Shown here: piece by piece, positions 9,130 through 18,960 of the stretch
How the letters are laid out: each line of letters opens with the position of its first letter
How positions within the stretch are numbered: the stretch's first letter is position 1
Origin: Anthoceros angustus
Taxonomy: Eukaryota; Streptophyta; Anthocerotopsida; Anthocerotales; Anthocerotaceae
DNA length: 52,265 bases
Assembly (NCBI GenBank): GCA_010909165.1
Contig: MU008209.1
Coordinates: 494,423-546,687, forward strand
Direction: 5' to 3'
The notes under the pieces: generated by a model
The model's input: the letters and a program-made list of their open reading frames with translations, nothing else
Databases searched by the model: none
What the model was told of the DNA's origin: nothing
Program-made: the position numbers and the translations under genes

Positions 9130-10235
9130 CAAACAGACAATTTGATCAGCCATTGAGCACGGAGCAAGAAAGAATTCGCCAGGCTTCCAAGTATCAATGG
9201 CGTGATGGGCATTTGCGAGGAGGCTGACCAATGGGCTGGAACGATTGGTGCCACCACTGCGATAGGGAGCAGCTCATCCGTCGAGTGCACGACATGGGCC
9301 ACTTTGGAGTCAAGCGTGCGTTTGCTCCTCCCGCATTTCCATTGGCAAGGGATGTACGCCCAAGTCAAGCAGTGGCCTGCAAGGATCTGACTGTGGTGAA
9401 GACCTCCTTCACCATCCGGAACCCTCAGCTGCACCTTTGCCTATCATGGGACCGTTCTTTAGGTGGTCTTGTGACTTGTGGGTGAACTACCCAAGACACC
9501 ACGAGGAACGTGTACATTCTCGTCATGATGGAGCACTTCTCCAAGTGGGTGGAGGTGGTGGCTCTGACAAGAGCTCCAAAAGCACCGCCGTGCCTTTCTA
9601 ATGTGCCGAGTCGCTTTGGGAGTCACGAGTGCTTGACCGTGGTCCGAATTTCGAGGGGAATTCCAAGACCTACTGGATGCAGCGCTCATCGACCATCGCA
9701 GGACCAGCCGAGACCATCCTCAGGCTGATGGCCTGGCTGAACGGATGGCACAGACCATCAAGAAGGGTCTAAGGAAGCTCTGCCTTCAAATGCCCAAGAC
9801 AGAGTGGGACTTTGCTCTTCCTTACATCGCCATGGGCTACCGTATGAGTCGGCATGCCTCCTTGGCGCATTTCAGTCCCTACTTCTTGCTGTTTGGGAGG
9901 GAACCCATGCCGCCTAGCTCAATTGCCAAGCAACTCTATGAGGTAGTGGATCCGGATGATCCAAAGAATGTGGGCACATTATTGGTCAGCGTGCCAAGCC
10001 ATGCCGATGGCCATGGCTAATTTGAGGATTGCCCAACATCGGGACACCCTTAGATATGCCCACACCGGGCAGCCTTCGCACCCAAGCTCAAGAAATTTCG
10101 TGGGGACTTTGTTTACTTGCGTAAGGGGAGACACCCTTGACACCACCACCATTATGTGCTGCGAGTTCAGGAGGTCAAGGAGAATGGTGTGCTAGTGCTA
10201 CAAGGATCGATGGACGTACCACCAAGGATCACATG
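9130..10235 (+). pseudogene. int: Element I integrase
   Basis: Integrase joins element cDNA to host DNA. The zinc-binding N-domain shows RRVHDMGHFGVKR at about 9,279-9,320. The core shows NVYILVMMEHFSKWVEVVAL (9,507-9,565), then the second Asp (DRGPNF-like, near 9,640) and the Glu in DGLAERMAQ (9,727-9,753). A clean 91-codon frame 9,745-10,020 covers the core end (KTEWDFALPYIAMGYRMSRH, then LLFGREP). The C-terminal SH3-like part is KFRGDFVYLRKG near 10,090 and VKENGVLVLQGS near 10,175. Frameshifts interrupt the N-domain and core. Confidence 0.88.
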
Positions 10236-10440
10236 AAAAATTGTGCGCCTTGCCATTTGCCCAACTCGGATCCAACCATTGTCACCAGTGATTGGGTACC
10301 TCCTGATTACCCATGCCGACGGGGAGGACAGACGACTGAGCTGATGTGTGTGCGACCACGGCGGGATACCACCTATTTTGCTTTGACCGCCTCCGAGGTG
10401 CCGAGCACTGTGTGGTCCCACTATGTGCTGCCTCTCCGGC
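10236..10440 (+). pseudogene. Element I PHD finger after the integrase
   Basis: A linker CAPCHLPNSDPTIV (10,243-10,284) matches the APCHLP linker of element II. A Cys-rich segment then corresponds to a PHD finger: first Cys in YPC (10,307-10,315), a GGQTTE stretch, a CDH segment near 10,349, GYHLFCFD in a third frame at about 10,363-10,386, and EHC..PLC at about 10,405-10,430. PHD fingers usually read histone H3 tails. Three frames are used, so the copy is broken. The call rests partly on the collinear, clearer copy in element II. Confidence 0.72.
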
Positions 10441-10480
10441 CCTCAAAGACCGGCACACAAGCTTCAATGGCTGGGGGTAG

Positions 10481-10830
10481 GAGCAGATGCTCTCCAAAGA
10501 TACTTTGTTCTTGCAAGGGGACCTTTGACTCATACTGGATCGCCAAACTTTGGCCCACTCAGCAGAACAATCGACCGCCGAAGGGCAGGTAACAGAGGCA
10601 AGGAAGCTACACCAGATCCCGATGGGACATGGCGCCTGGCCGGATCCCATGGGACATGACAGCGAGGGATCCCCACATGACATGGATCCCACAGCCGGAT
10701 GCCGGGACTGTCCCAGCCTTGGGACATGGCAGTCCCACAGTCCTCACGTAAGATTGGTGGAGTGCCCGAGACAAGCTCATACGGGACACCGGACTCCCAA
10801 ACTTTTCACGCTTTCACGACCGCCGAGGTT
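10481..10830 (+). repeat. Repeat Y, copy upstream of the element I 3' LTR
   Basis: Starts TAGGAGCAGATGCTCTCC and runs through CAAAGATACTTTGTTCTTGC, GGAAGCTAC, TAAGATTGGTGGAGT and CCCAAACTTTTCACG. The same series recurs at 11,685-12,062 after the 3' LTR. The two copies differ by many short indels. Confidence 0.8.
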
Positions 10831-11090
10831 GCCAAGACCGCCTCAGGTACATGGCAGTCCACACCGGGACAGCCGGATCGCCCCTGCCATGGGACATGGT
10901 AGCCCCAATACCGAGCCGGATTGTCCCAAATGATGGTATGGCGCCCCACACCGGGACTGCCGGACTGCCCCAGCCATGGGACATGGCAGTCCCATGCCGG
11001 ACTGCCCAAATGATGGGACATGGCGCCCCACATGGGACATGTGATTGGCCACCATGGGACATTGCAGCCCCAGCCGGATCGCCGGGATCA
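10615..11090 (+). repeat. Degenerate GGGACATGGCAGTCCC repeat tract
   Basis: At least eight copies of (CAT)GGGACATGGC(A/G)(G/C)(T/C)CCC occur among GCCGGA(C/T)(T/C)GCCC motifs, with spacings of about 25-130 bp, upstream of the 3' LTR. Two more are in repeat Y copy 2 (near 11,844 and 11,966). Several are near-palindromic. Both strands are open here, but no protein is called. Confidence 0.7.
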
Positions 11091-11099
11091 CGGGACCGT

Positions 11100-11684
11100 C
11101 AGCACCACCCAACGTCAAGACACAAGAACTAAATGCATGCAAAGAATGTGAACTCGATGTATGTTTGCTTTTATATACTACGCCTAGTTAGGCATTTTCA
11201 TTAACCAAGACATCAAACATATCCTTTATTTTGATTGGCCCATAGTCCAAGGATTCATTTCCTTTAAATACTAGTTATAGGAAATAGATCCGTTATGAAC
11301 GGATAACTAGGTAGGCTAGAAAGCCACTTAGTTTAGGTGTGAAACCAAAACCCAAACAAGGCACCTGATCAACGTGGAGGAGCACCACCAAGCGTGAGGT
11401 TGCTGCATCATGGCGCAAACATCAGAATCGAGTCGGAGCGTGAGATGATGGCGCGGAAATGAGGACCGTGGGGCAAGGAACGAGGGTAGTCTTCAAATCG
11501 TGCCGAGCCGTTAGGGAGGAAAGCACTTTGTGAACCAATCCATGGAATCAAATCCAAGATCTAGATTCAGGTTTTCATCTGCTTCTCCTACGCGCGCCAA
11601 GGCTCGATTTACTGACTCACCAGAAACCTGGCAAGAAATCTTCAAGAAATCTCGTGATTCCCGCCATTGCATGGATCCCTTTAT
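11100..11684 (+). repeat. Element I 3' LTR
   Basis: The segment 11,440-11,670 matches the LTR part at the window start. The upstream part (from about 11,100) holds an AT-rich promoter-like region. The 5' edge cannot be set because the matching half of the 5' LTR is outside the window. The 3' edge is where repeat Y begins again. Confidence 0.65.
11171..11178 (+). promoter_or_regulatory. Candidate TATA box of the element I LTR
   Basis: TTATATAC within CTTTTATATACTA, in an AT-rich stretch in a GC-richer element, placed as an LTR promoter would be. No initiation evidence. Confidence 0.4.
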
Positions 11685-12062
11685 AGGAGCGTATGCTCTC
11701 CAAAGATACTTTGTTCTTGCAAGGGGACCTTACTCATACCGGATCACAAACTTTGGCCAGATTCAAAGCTACAGCCCCTAATCGGATCGCCGATAAGGGG
11801 GCAACAGGAGGCAAGGAAGCTACAACCAGATCGCCCTGCTGGGACATGGCAGCCCACAATGGATCACGATCGCCCCAACAATGGATGGGCCGGCTACCGG
11901 GACCGGATCTGTCCAAACCATGATACATGGCGGGCCCCACACCGCGATCACGGATCGTCCACTTTGGGACATGGCAACCCACAATCCTCACAGTTTAAGA
12001 TTGGTGGAGTTGCCCGAGACAAGCTCATACCGGACACGGACTTCCCAAACTTTTCACGCCCA
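11685..12062 (+). repeat. Repeat Y, copy downstream of the element I 3' LTR
   Basis: Second copy of 10,481-10,830, starting TAGGAGCGTATGCTCTCC and ending CCCAAACTTTTCACGCC. It lies outside the LTR, so the 3' LTR is bracketed by direct repeats of the DNA that precedes it. Confidence 0.8.
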
Positions 12063-12258
12063 CGCTGTGTCTCTATACATCCAACGGATCTCCACACACT
12101 CCTCCTTGTCTAGAAAATATGGCCCACTACCACGGCGCCCTACCAATTCCGAATCATAGCCCGCAGTACCTCAAAACATCCTATCCTCTAACCCAAAAAG
12201 AAACCCTTGGCCGCTGGCGTCATGTTGTTGTCAGGGGAAACAGAGCACCCAAGACTCT

Positions 12259-12339
12259 ATGACCGGATATCGACTAGAGCATCCGGCATAAGCCCCGAAT
12301 AAAATGACTGGATATCGATCGGAGCATCTCGCATAAGCC
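12259..12339 (+). repeat. Doubled 45-bp motif in the LTR (possible enhancer)
   Basis: Two copies of ATGAC(C/T)GGATATCGA, then GAGCATC and GCATAAGCC (12,259-12,295 and 12,304-12,339), 45 bp apart. The pair is kept in the other three LTRs of this family. Doubled motifs in LTR upstream regions often act as enhancers; that role is inferred. Confidence 0.65.
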
Positions 12340-12682
12340 TGGCGTCGTCAAGTGCTTGATGATGTCATGTACATGGCCCATGGATGGCTGCACATGTATG
12401 CCATGTATGCATGTGCCATGTATGCATGTATGTATGGAGATGAAGGATGACATGTGATGTGGTGTGATGTCATGGCGATGCAATCTATATGCATGATGCA
12501 TGTAAGGCGCAAGATGACGATATATAGATATATATTAGAAAATACATAAAAATCAAATCAAGGAAAAGGCGAATAGGTTAAACACATAAAATATTATTAT
12601 TTCAAGGCCAAGGAAAGTAGGATTATAAAGTGCCCACCATCGATATGGGTGGACACTTCATCGAGAACTCCGGGGTTTTGCC

Positions 12683-12689
12683 TATATAT
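12683..12689 (+). promoter_or_regulatory. TATA box of element II; start predicted near 12,713
   Basis: TATATAT in TTTGCCTATATATG, conserved in all four LTRs. A start about 30 bases downstream falls on GGATTGTTGATGT (12,713-12,725), which is the complement of the site beside the LTR. Confidence 0.65.
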
Positions 12690-12835
12690 GTAGGCACCCA
12701 CCATGGATTCTTGGATTGTTGATGTTTGTCTTGTTCTAATAGACAGCCATACTGTCCTCACTGTGTCTTTGTCTCCTAGAGGTTCTTGTGGTTCGTTGCA
12801 TTGTCGTTGGGAGAATTTTCCATCTTGATTTCACC

Positions 12836-12848
12836 ACATCAACAATCC
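12836..12848 (+). promoter_or_regulatory. Candidate self-priming primer binding site
   Basis: ACATCAACAATCC begins two bases after the LTR end and is the exact complement of GGATTGTTGATGT at 12,713-12,725 in the LTR, where the transcript should start. Tf1/sushi-type elements prime reverse transcription by folding the RNA 5' end onto such a site instead of using a tRNA. The pairing is also exact in element III. Confidence 0.75.
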
Positions 12849-13204
12849 TCTTGTTGGGGACTAAGATACTGATCGGAGGAGACGTGGCGCTGGAGATTGG
12901 AGGAAGAGGCGGAAGTCGCCCACCATCCAACCTGTGAGACAGCGATCCGAGAAGGTTGAGTGTTGCGTAAGGCACTAAGAGATAGGCTGATGTTTTTCGA
13001 TGGATGTGAATTTCGCCATTGATTATACAGCTTAGGTGTGGTAGTCTCACGATTGCCGAGTTAGCGTAATTGTTCGAGAAGAGCCGCACGTCTGGAGCCG
13101 TTTGTGGATAGAGGCGGTGGATGTACTTTAGCTGGTTGGGCTAACGGTGAAACAATTTGCCTTTGACAACATCCGCAAAGGGTCGTGCATAGGAGAAGTA
13201 ACCA

Positions 13205-14310
13205 TTGATGGTGTTACGAGATCGTGGTGGACGAAAGGACACTGCCGCCTTCGAGAAGTGCACGACGCCTACTACTCGCCATTCAAGAGGACACCGAACA
13301 ATACAGACAACTACCACAAGGAGACAGCGATTGGAGCGAGAGTCCGCAAGAATGGAGCTTGAGTTCACACCAAGTAAGAACGATGTCTTCACAGGAAAAC
13401 ATGGAAGCATGTCTCTTGCATTTCGAGGAGAAGTTTCGTTGGGCAATGGCGGAAAACAAGATGAAATACAAGGACGAGTTCACTCGAGGATGGCGTTCAT
13501 GAAGATGTCATCCTACCTTGGTGAGGCTCTAATGTATTACGAGATGAGAAGGCCGGGATCCCGAAGGTGGCCGAGAAGAGAAGAAGCACGAGGCAGCCAA
13601 GAGGGCTGGTTCGACCGCACTCCACCGAGGACAAGCTCGAGCATCCGTGGACTTGATGTTCGCCAAGTTAACCACCATGTTTCCTACTGAAAAGATCCGA
13701 AGCCGAGGTTTTCTTTCGCCTAACGAGACATTGCGTGCATCTTACCTCGATTGAAGGTTCCGTGGAAGACACGGATGTCAAGACGATGAGGGAGGTCCGA
13801 GATCTTCATGGCATTGCCGACAAAGAAGGAAGGTGATGGACTGCATGGATGGGAGAGAGATATCGCTTGATAGACGCCTATCAAATTGCCGAGAAGGTGC
13901 TCAAAGGAGATGCGATGAAGCGGGCTTACTTGGAGGATCACGGAGTCGTGAAGGGCCCTTCGCAAAGACGGGTCCGGGACACGGAATTCCAGTTTGTTCC
14001 AAGGTACCAAGACGGAGCAGCCTCGTGACATGGCAAGCCCACATGTGCCGAAGGAGAGGCCAACAATGCAGTCAAGCGTGAAGTGTGGCGATGCTGGAGC
14101 GCAAGGCTCAATGCGACTACAAGCGTGGTCCAAGGGCAAGAAGCTGTAAGTCTTGTGGATGGGGTCACATGGAGGCAGCGTGTTGGGAAGCTCATCCAGA
14201 GTCAAGCCCAAGCTTGCATCACCGAGAAGGAGAAGGGCAAGGCCAAGTCGTAAGGCTCTCCTCGGGCAAGTGGAGGAGCTCAAGAAGGAGATGGCCAACA
14301 TGGCCAGCGT
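13205..14310 (+). pseudogene. gag: Element II gag
   Basis: Starts at ATGATGGTG, matching the start of the longer frame in element III. Segments in several frames match that frame: RESARMELEFTPSK, HGSMSLA.FEEKFRWAM, ENKMKYKDEFT, AFMKMSSYLGEALMYY. The zinc knuckle (CKSCGWGHMEAACW, near 14,149-14,190) lacks one Gly found in element III. A basic tail with helix-forming repeats follows. Frameshifts are many. Confidence 0.82.
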
Positions 14311-14669
14311 AAGCAGGAGGATTTTGTTCTCGACTGATGAAGATGAGGCGTTTGGCATGATGGCGGTGCGCAAGAAAAGAAAAGGAGTTGACTTTGGTGA
14401 AGGCGCATCACAAGGGAGTGCCGAACGGAATCGACCAAGATGCCGGAGAGTTTCCGTCGAGGAAAACTCCACGACACGAAGGTGTCAAGATCGGTCGAGA
14501 CGTTGAGGCGTTCGGACAAGGCCATGGAGGTGCCTGCAGAAGTCTTGTGGATCCGGGAGTGAAGGGCAACAACTTCAAAAACATCATGCGAGAATGGCCG
14601 AGAAAGGAGCTTGAATCCGCAGGATCTCTTCCTAGTATGGCGGTGTGGCGAGCATCCGATGCCGAGGAG

Positions 14670-15060
14670 CGAGGTGAAGGAGGTGTTGCCATGATTGATA
14701 ACACGGACGACGTGACCTTTGATGGCTATGCTCCGAACGCTTGTAGACACGGAGCGGATCCGGATCACTGGGAGCACGGTGAGGCACTAAAGTCAGGACA
14801 CAAGCTCGCTCCGAGCGACGTGAACCACACCGCAGTACCAAGGAACATGGGAATGACGAGGAGGCCCGTGAAGATTGAATTGAAGCTCGCACGAAGGATG
14901 CCATCATTGAAGTGAGATGTTTGGTCACGCAAAGACATATGATGTCTTGTCGGGTCGGAGGAACTCACCGCCCCGCCATGGGGTTGATCCCTTGCACTCA
15001 AGCTTTCTAGACCATTACGGTGGAGGAGGAGATTTCACGCATGTTGCAATTCCTCTAAGG
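14670..15060 (+). pseudogene. pro: Element II aspartic protease
   Basis: VAMIDNTDDVTFDGYA precedes the active site LVDTGADPV-like segment at about 14,740-14,765, where one G is missing. Further on, a CLVT..H.YDVL-like segment near 14,918-14,955 and HGVDPLHS match element III. The gene order after gag supports the call; motifs are split among frames. Confidence 0.65.
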
Positions 15061-15314
15061 ATGAATAGGAGTGGTGGCAAGAGCGGACGAGGATGACGCA
15101 GCGCCATGATTGCCACAAGGCTCGTGAGTGAGCATCGACATGAGATGTGGGAGGAAACGCAGAGTTATCCTCTCCGGAGATGCCAAGCCAAGAGAGAAGG
15201 GTGTGCTTAAGGTTGTGCGCCGTAATATTTGGATCAAGCGAGGGTTCGAGAAAACCATGAAGGAAGGAGGATCGACCGTGGAATCTCAGACACATGTCCC
15301 GAGAGGTCGATCCT

Positions 15315-15321
15315 GTATGAG
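15315..15321 (+). repeat. GTATGAG, left boundary of the DNMT cassette
   Basis: GTATGAG occurs here and at 16,453-16,459. Element III has a single copy at the joined point (34,495-34,501, reversed) and lacks all sequence between. Confidence 0.8.
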
Positions 15322-15339
15322 GCCCGCTGTGGGAGATCG

Positions 15340-16370
15340 ACGATCGACGATGCTCTAGTACGATGGAAGGTGGGCGTCAAGGCATCCATCTTGGAGCTCG
15401 CCGAATCGCAGCGGGGCTGGAAGGTGTTGCGTGGCGCCAAGATACGGCAATATACTGCGTGGAAAAGGATGAGAAGATTCGAGCCGCGCTAGGGTCGAAT
15501 CGTGTTCCAAGATCCAACATTGAGCGGAAGGCCGAGGTCGAGCAGGTGCTGACGTGAACTCGGTTGGGAAGCGGCTAGAAGCCTTGTCAAGCCCGGTGGA
15601 TATGCCGATCGCGGGATGGGAATGCAAGACATTTTCGGCAGGAGGCAAAGGTGAAGGCGTTGCTGGCCGAGCTCGCAAATCACGCGAGAAGTCCAGATTG
15701 CGAATCCACGATGTTGGTACATTCTCGAGAATGTGTGTGCACCATGGACAAACGCCCACCGTTAGGGCCTGTATGAAGAGATTCGGGCGTGGTTCGAATG
15801 AGTTGATCATGGACGCTGGTGGCTCATATGCACACAGCTCGCAGCATCGGACAAATGTGGTCGGACCGGAGGTGCTCGACAAAGAGAATTTAACGACCAA
15901 GGTTGTGGATGATATCCTAGAGTTGGGAAGGTGCTCAACAGTGAAGAGGATGGACAAGTTGCCATTTTACCCGTGAATCGAGTAGGGGAAGCCAGAAGGG
16001 CATGGCCAACTCGTGAGCACACCGCAATCTTATGCCTTCGCCGGAGGAGATGGTGTGATTCGGATTTGAAGGGAATGAGCTTGAGAGCTCAATGTTGAGG
16101 AACGCGAGCAAGCGATGGGCTTTGCCAAGAAGGACACTCGGACCATGGGCATCACAACTGCAAGATGCAGGATGCTTGGATGCATTTGACTACCGAGGTG
16201 GCGGTCTGTGCTTGTTCCAACTTGCGCAAGGAAGCGAAAGCCTTCCTCCAACTACAGGATAAAGAGGTTCCAAAGGAAGATGAGTCGCTGGAGAGATTCA
16301 AGATGGCGTGGATACCGAATCGCCTACCAAGAGTGTGACGAAGAGGTTCATGTATGGCACATTGCGTAAG
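15340..16370 (+). pseudogene. Element II DNA cytosine-C5 methyltransferase
   Basis: Would methylate cytosine in DNA. Motif I reads ILEL, then AGIAAGLEGVL in two frames (15,388-15,430), followed by IRQYT and CVEKDEKIRAALGSNRVP (15,455-15,505). The catalytic loop is IAGWECKTFSAGGKGEG at about 15,608-15,660, with Glu-Cys-Lys where PCQ is usual. Motif VI is WYILENV at about 15,712-15,735. Later come DAGGSYAHSSQ (about 15,808) and, near the C-terminus, segments equivalent to the RAMGF and R..LG.AMDAF parts of element I (16,090-16,195). A multi-frame reading is required. Position between protease and RT is the same as in element I. Confidence 0.8.
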
Positions 16371-16452
16371 ATGTGAGCCGGAAGATAAGGAAAATCATCA
16401 ACATGCTTGAGAAAAACAAGGGTGCTTTTGCATTCGTTGGAAGGAGCGGTAG

Positions 16453-16459
16453 GTATGAG
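16453..16459 (+). repeat. GTATGAG, right boundary of the DNMT cassette
   Basis: Second copy of the heptamer at 15,315-15,321; the distance between copies is 1,138 bp. Confidence 0.8.
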
Positions 16460-17219
16460 AAGATCAAGTTCAAAGTAGTGACGACTCATGAAGAGCCCGT
16501 TTCGTAAGGAGGCACGCCTCCAGAATGGGAGATTGTTGACAAACGCCGTCAAGACTTGTTGAGCGGGTTGATAAGAAAATCAAGCTCTCAATATGTCGCG
16601 AGCCTACCGCTCAAGAAGGATGAGAACGGTGAATGGAAGGACAGGAGGATGTGTGGCGATCACCGACCTCTAAACGAGGTGACTCCTATGGAGCGGTACC
16701 CCATGCCTACTCACGAGATTTTCGATGCCATAGGTAAGGCAAAGTTCTTTACCGCTTGGACTTGTGCTTCAACCAAATTGTGATTGAAGAGGACAAGTGC
16801 AAGACCTGGGGAAGGACCAGCTTTGGGAGTGGAGACAATGCCGTTTGGGCTGAAAATGCTTCTATATATTTCCAAAGAATTGCGGATCTGGAGCTGCAGG
16901 GGCTGCCATTTGTGCGTTGTTACATAGATGACATCCTGGTTTTCAGTGAGACAATCGAAGAACATATGGAGCATCTAGAGATATTGCTACAGAGGCTGTC
17001 AAGCTCAGGTTTGAAAGCTCATCCTAAGAAATGCAAGTTTGCTTTCCAGCAGATCGAGTATCTGGGGCATGAGATAGTACCAGGAGGCATCATGCCTCAG
17101 CTGGCTAAGGTGCAGGCAGTGATGCAAATGCCTAGACCAAAGGATGTAGCTGCTCTTAGAGCCTTCCTGGGTTTGGTGAACTATTACAGGAGGTTTATGA
17201 AGGACCTCGCCCACGTGTA
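16460..17219 (+). pseudogene. pol: Element II reverse transcriptase
   Basis: Reads EWEIVDKRRQ-like, then LPLKKDENGEWKDRRMCGDH with RPLNEVTPMERYPMPTHEIF (16,600-16,730), DLCFNQIVIEEDKCKT (16,757-16,805), then the catalytic YIDD at 16,921-16,932 in RCYIDDILVFSETIEEHMEH. The thumb GLKAHPKKCKFAFQQIEYLG and AALRAFLGLVNYYRRFMKDL follow. The 154-codon frame 16,756-17,220 is intact. A typical Ty3/Gypsy RT with two or three breaks. Confidence 0.92.
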
Positions 17220-17680
17220 AACCTCGTATGAGCTGAAGAAAGACATTGTGTGGAAATGGGACCAAGACCGAGTTGGCTGCAAGATCTTCGGACCGCCAAG
17301 GTAGAAGCCTATGTTGGCCAGCCGAATTTTGATCACCCTTTCACCGCATGCATCGGAGCACCGCGGAATTGGAGCGTTGTCACAACATGGTGCGATGGTG
17401 TTGAGCGAGTGATAGCTTATGCAAGCCGATCTAACAACTCATCAAGTGAACTACTCCTCATATGAGGGAGAGTGTCTTCCGCGTATGGGCGCTCGCATTT
17501 CGTGGTCTATCCGTATGGAAGGCTTAATCGGTCACAGATCACCAGCCACTTCATTGGTGATGACCAACATGAAGTTGAGTGGTAAGCTAGTGGGCGCTGC
17601 CATCTCGAGTACGATATGGAGATCGTGCAGGCGCATCACAATGCGATGGGCTAAGAAAATCACTGGAAAGTGACAAGGAT
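17220..17680 (+). pseudogene. Element II RNase H
   Basis: Segments in alternating frames: YELKKDIVWKWDQ, FDHPFTACIGA (about 17,327), RVIAYASRSNNSSS (17,406-17,450), YEGECL (17,461), SVWKAF, then MTNMKLSGKL (17,560-17,590). The order matches Gypsy RNase H and the equivalent part of element III. Confidence 0.85.
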
Positions 17681-17929
17681 GTCACAGAGCTCGGCGATGA
17701 GGGGCACGAGATGGTGCACCCAGCCTTCATGGCACTCATGGCCGTGGATAGATGATCATGAAGAAGGACATGTGCCGACAGAGTCCGTGGATGTTTGGAG
17801 ACATCCTCAAGCCTGATTCTGAAGGAAGGCACAGGTTCGAATGATCAAGGCTTGGCTAAACTCGAGGCGGGATACTCATGGGAAGATGGTGAGTCACCGT
17901 AAGGAGAACTCGTAAGGAAAGTACCAAGT

Positions 17930-18960
17930 CCCGAGGAAAGAGGGCATAGTGACCAAGGTGCACGAAACCTGGCCACTTTGGTGTGAAGAGGACACACCAC
18001 ATGTTGAAGAGTACGACAGTGGGATGTATGCGATGTCGAGAAGGTGGTGGCTAAGTGTGCATGTGATGCGAAAGCTAGATTTAACACCTGTGATGTGGTG
18101 TTGCACTCCCTACCAATGGGGCTATTCTTTAGATGGTCGGTTGACCTTATGCCAGAGCTTCCTCTCACAAAGCAAGGTAACCGACATTGCATGGTCATGA
18201 TTGAGCATTTCTCTAAGTGGGTTGAAGTGGCGTTCTTACCTCAGAGAACCTCGCATTACACCAGCAGAGCTTTTCTGCAGTGTGTGCTCAGCCGATTTGG
18301 GAGCTGCGCAGAGGTGCTCTGCACAGGGGTAACGAGTTTCGAGGTGAATTCCGCACCTTGCCGGACAGAGTCTCATTGATCACGGAGGACATCGAGGATC
18401 ATCCACAGCCGATGGCTGCGTAAAGGCTAGTGCACCTTCAAGGATGCACTAAGGAAATCTTGCATCGTGGAGCCCAAGTGTTGGGATGAATTGCTCCCTT
18501 ACATCGTGTTGGGGTACAGTGTCGCAAGCGCTCTTGGAAGTTTCACCATACTTTTTGTTATTCGCAACGTGTTGCCGAATGTGGTGAAGGACACTTACTC
18601 CATCCTTGATGGAGCAAAGATGCAAATGTGTGCAGGAGGTTCAAGCCGAGTATTTCAAAGAATTCTTCCCATATGGACAATTTGGTCATGGGCCCAAAGA
18701 TCGGGACCAGTGAGGTATGCTTATACGCTGGGGCTCGTGGAAGCCCAAAGCAAGTTTGCATCCGAGATTATGTGTACTTGCAACAGCGCAAGCACGTTAG
18801 ATGTCGACGTGGAGGCTTATCTTGAGAGTTGTGCAGGTTGGTGAGCAAGGTGTGGTTGAACTTGAAGGAAGAGATGGCAGAAGGTGCAAGGAACACATGA
18901 AGCATTTGGCTCCATGCCATTTGCCTGATCTGGATACACGAACTGTGCCTCAGACCTGGA
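17930..18960 (+). pseudogene. int: Element II integrase
   Basis: The N-domain zinc site begins EGIVTKVHET and GHFGV-like (17,941-17,990), with a Cys pair near 18,055. The core shows WSVDLM.ELPLTKQGNRHCM (18,138-18,194) with the first Asp, then VMIEHFSKWVEVAFLP. The second Asp lies near 18,325 (damaged), and the Glu in a DG.A.RLV-like segment near 18,412. ELLPYIVLGY (18,489) and KFASEIMCTC (18,752) lead to the C-domain VVELEGRDGRRCKEHMKHLA. The APCHLPDLD linker then leads to the PHD finger. Confidence 0.88.

Larger units (their letters stand above)
12224..12833 (+). repeat. Element II 5' LTR
   Basis: Matches 20,917-21,538 and, inverted, 29,368-30,003 and 51,578-52,192. The other copies start TGTATGGGAAACAG; here the first bases are altered (TGTTGTTGTCAGGGGAAAC). 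It ends ...GATTTCA at 12,833, giving TG...CA termini. It contains a doubled 45-bp motif, a CATG-rich stretch, an AT-rich stretch and a TATA box. Confidence 0.88.

Noticed and set aside
12274-12501. Met/His-rich frame in the LTR (also at 20,944, 29,741 and related places)
   Set aside because: It is a translation of the CATG/ATGCAT-rich part of the LTR and not a gene.
12834-12860. tRNA-primed binding site beside the element II LTR
   Set aside because: No match to the initiator-Met site TGGTATCAGAGC; the self-complement to the LTR is a better explanation.
13720-14472. 250-codon minus-strand frame opposite element II gag
   Set aside because: Antisense to a region with clear Gag and zinc-knuckle matches in element III; no recognised domain.
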